From Gammaproteobacteria bacterium (GTDB taxonomy: Bacteria; Pseudomonadota; Gammaproteobacteria; Pseudomonadales; Pseudohongiellaceae): a stretch of DNA of 7,074 nucleotides. A program made the position numbers and the translations under genes. Below the pieces are notes generated by a model. That model did no database searches. It had not been told where the DNA came from and saw only the letters and a program-made list of their open reading frames with translations. The stretch lies in NCBI GenBank assembly GCA_003451715.1, contig DMJN01000143.1:1-7074 (forward strand), in the 5' to 3' direction. This document shows positions 6,136 to 7,074 of this stretch, piece after piece; position 1 is the stretch's first letter, and each line of letters starts with the position of its first letter.

Positions 6136-6915
6136 TTAGTCAGCCACTTCCACCACTTCGATGCGTACACCATCCGGCCCTTCGACGAAGGAAATTCGAA
6201 TCCCCCGAAATGGTCTGGGATCCATCGAAAACACCACGCCATTGGACTTCAGCTGTTCTGCGGCGGCAGTCAGGTCCGGAAATCTCCAACCCAGATGATC
6301 CATACTACGACCCAGGGTGGGAGCAGGAGTTTCAGCGGTCCTGGCCACCAGCAACCAGATGTCTCCATAGTCCAGGCCCGGAAGCACACCAGCAAAGGAG
6401 TCACTCTCCCCGCCGAAGTTTTCCGAATACCACGCCAGCGTCCCTTCCGGATCTGGCGATGACAGATGCAAATGGTGCATGCCTCTGAGATCCGGATCGT
6501 TGATGAGCTCGATCTTGGTACCCCAGGGATCTTCAACGAAGGCGATTTGCTTGCCACTGAATTCGACAAAATCTCCGAGCTGCGTGCCTCCATCTGCCAC
6601 GACGTCGGCAACAACCTCCTCGACGTTGCTCATCGAGAAACCAAAATGATCCACACCGGTACCCACAGAACCACCGGTGGGTTCACGCTCGAAAAAAATC
6701 ACCGCTATATCGTCATAGAAAACTCTATCGATAGGGTAAACCTCATCCCCACCCCCACGATTAAAACGACCAGCCTCACCCCCAAAATGCTTGACATACC
6801 AGTTCACCGCCTCGAGTGCATTAGTAGCAGTCAAGTGAATATGATCATAAGGAGTGGCAATACTTTTAGATGTAAACAGAACTGTGAATAAAACTACCAA
6901 GCTAAGCTTTTTCAT
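6136..6915 (-). CDS. secreted protein with two VOC (glyoxalase/dioxygenase-fold) domains
   Basis: The 259-residue product has an N-terminal Sec signal peptide (KK at 2-3, hydrophobic core 4-14, likely cut after SIA at 20), so it should act in the periplasm or outside the cell. Two VOC domains follow. Domain 1 (about 23-140) has DHIHLT (24-29), VDHFGFSM (88-95) and WGTKIELIND (131-140), with His25 or His27, His90 and Glu136 as candidate metal ligands. Domain 2 (about 145-259) has HHLHLSSPDPEG (147-158), MDHLGWRF (205-212) and GVRIEVVE (249-256), with His148 or His150, His207 and Glu253. Paired VOC modules are usual, since each active site needs two, but the substrate cannot be read from the sequence: lactoylglutathione, aromatic diols or a resistance role are all possible. 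ATG at 6915 has AGGGA (6926-6922) 6 nt upstream. A partial gene ends 59 bp upstream on the same strand, so the two may share a transcript. Confidence 0.88.
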   Translation of the reverse strand: MKKLSLVVLFTVLFTSKSIATPYDHIHLTATNALEAVNWYVKHFGGEAGRFNRGGGDEVYPIDRVFYDDIAVIFFEREPTGGSVGTGVDHFGFSMSNVEEVVADVVADGGTQLGDFVEFSGKQIAFVEDPWGTKIELINDPDLRGMHHLHLSSPDPEGTLAWYSENFGGESDSFAGVLPGLDYGDIWLLVARTAETPAPTLGRSMDHLGWRFPDLTAAAEQLKSNGVVFSMDPRPFRGIRISFVEGPDGVRIEVVEVAD

Positions 6916-6937
6916 AGATGATCCCTATTGTGCTTTT

Positions 6938-6970
6938 TCTTGTCTCTTGTCTCTTGTTTCTTGTCTCTTG
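6938..6970. repeat. heptamer tandem repeat (TCTTGTC, about 4.7 copies)
   Basis: Units TCTTGTC, TCTTGTC, TCTTGTT, TCTTGTC and a final TCTTG run head to tail for 33 bp with a single base difference. On the strand of the flanking genes the unit reads GACAAGA. The array fills more than half of the 59 bp between the upstream gene's stop (6975) and the VOC start (6915), and ends about 11 bp upstream of the AGGGA ribosome site. Changes in copy number would alter leader length or promoter spacing, not a reading frame. Confidence 0.9.
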
Positions 6971-6974
6971 AACG

Positions 6975-7073
6975 TTAGTGCGTCATAGAATACATCAAGT
7001 AGTTAATTCCAAGACGGTAGGCTGAATTCGCATAACGAGTCGGGTAGGCAGGATGGTAGGTATGCTCCCAGCC
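6975..7073 (-). CDS. C-terminal end of a protein gene, cut by the window edge; possibly DUF4159-like
   Basis: From the right edge a minus-strand frame gives 32 codons ending in TAA at 6977-6975. They include GWEHTYHPAYP, then TRYANSAYRLG, then INYLMYSMTH. The composition is rich in aromatic residues, with six Tyr and one Trp, and has a smooth hydrophobic end (ALNY-like helix then TH), unlike random sequence; the neighbouring frame closes earlier. The Gly-Trp-Glu block and the Arg-Leu-Gly-Ile-Asn...Tyr-x-Met-Thr ending recall the C-terminus of DUF4159 proteins, but this is from memory and weak. The start lies outside the window. It is 59 bp upstream of the VOC gene on the same strand, suggesting co-transcription. 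Confidence 0.65.
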   Translation of the reverse strand, partial: GWEHTYHPAYPTRYANSAYRLGINYLMYSMTH

Positions 7074-7074
7074 A

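Noticed and set aside
6132..6891. Two plus-strand frames of 118 and 141 codons
   Set aside because: Both are antisense to the VOC gene, whose signal peptide and paired domains are clear.
6938..6970. Heptamer array as a CRISPR
   Set aside because: The units are 7 bp and contiguous, without spacers.

Overview
The window reads as ordinary chromosome of a gammaproteobacterium with mid-range GC. The pointers are an E. coli-type homodimeric pyruvate dehydrogenase E1 (AceE family), a bifunctional Nnr directly upstream of tsaE as in many gammaproteobacteria, a proteobacterial-style MarR regulator, and intergenic palindromes resembling the REP elements moved by REP-associated tyrosine transposases (RAYTs). 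I cannot name a genus; an environmental or marine lineage is plausible but is inference.

Layout. Positions 1-2371 hold a tight minus-strand cluster transcribed marR -> nnr -> tsaE. The marR stop abuts the nnr start with no spacer, and nnr and tsaE are 15 bp apart; tsaE runs off the left edge. This couples a predicted regulator to NAD(P)H-hydrate repair and to the ATPase of the tRNA t6A pathway. Positions 2372-2580 are a divergent intergenic region with a candidate marR promoter, a REP-like palindrome and possibly a scrap of a RAYT gene. A small secreted protein of unknown function (2581-3141, plus) follows. A 219 bp gap comes next, and then a full-length AceE-family E1 (3361-6033, plus) with no E2 or E3 gene beside it in the window. 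Its stop codon lies inside a second palindrome (6032-6131, perfect 32 bp arms), which fills the gap to a convergent minus-strand pair: a secreted double-VOC (glyoxalase-fold) protein (6136-6915) and, upstream of it, the last 32 codons of another gene. A 33 bp run of a 7 bp tandem repeat sits between those two.

What stands out. I see no clear new multi-gene system. The points most worth following are the stand-alone AceE paralogue with altered residues beside the cofactor and substrate pocket, the two different palindromes sharing the core AAAATGGGGTC, a possible RAYT remnant reaching into the marR start region, and the heptamer array upstream of the VOC gene. No tRNA, rRNA, CRISPR array or intact transposase gene was found.
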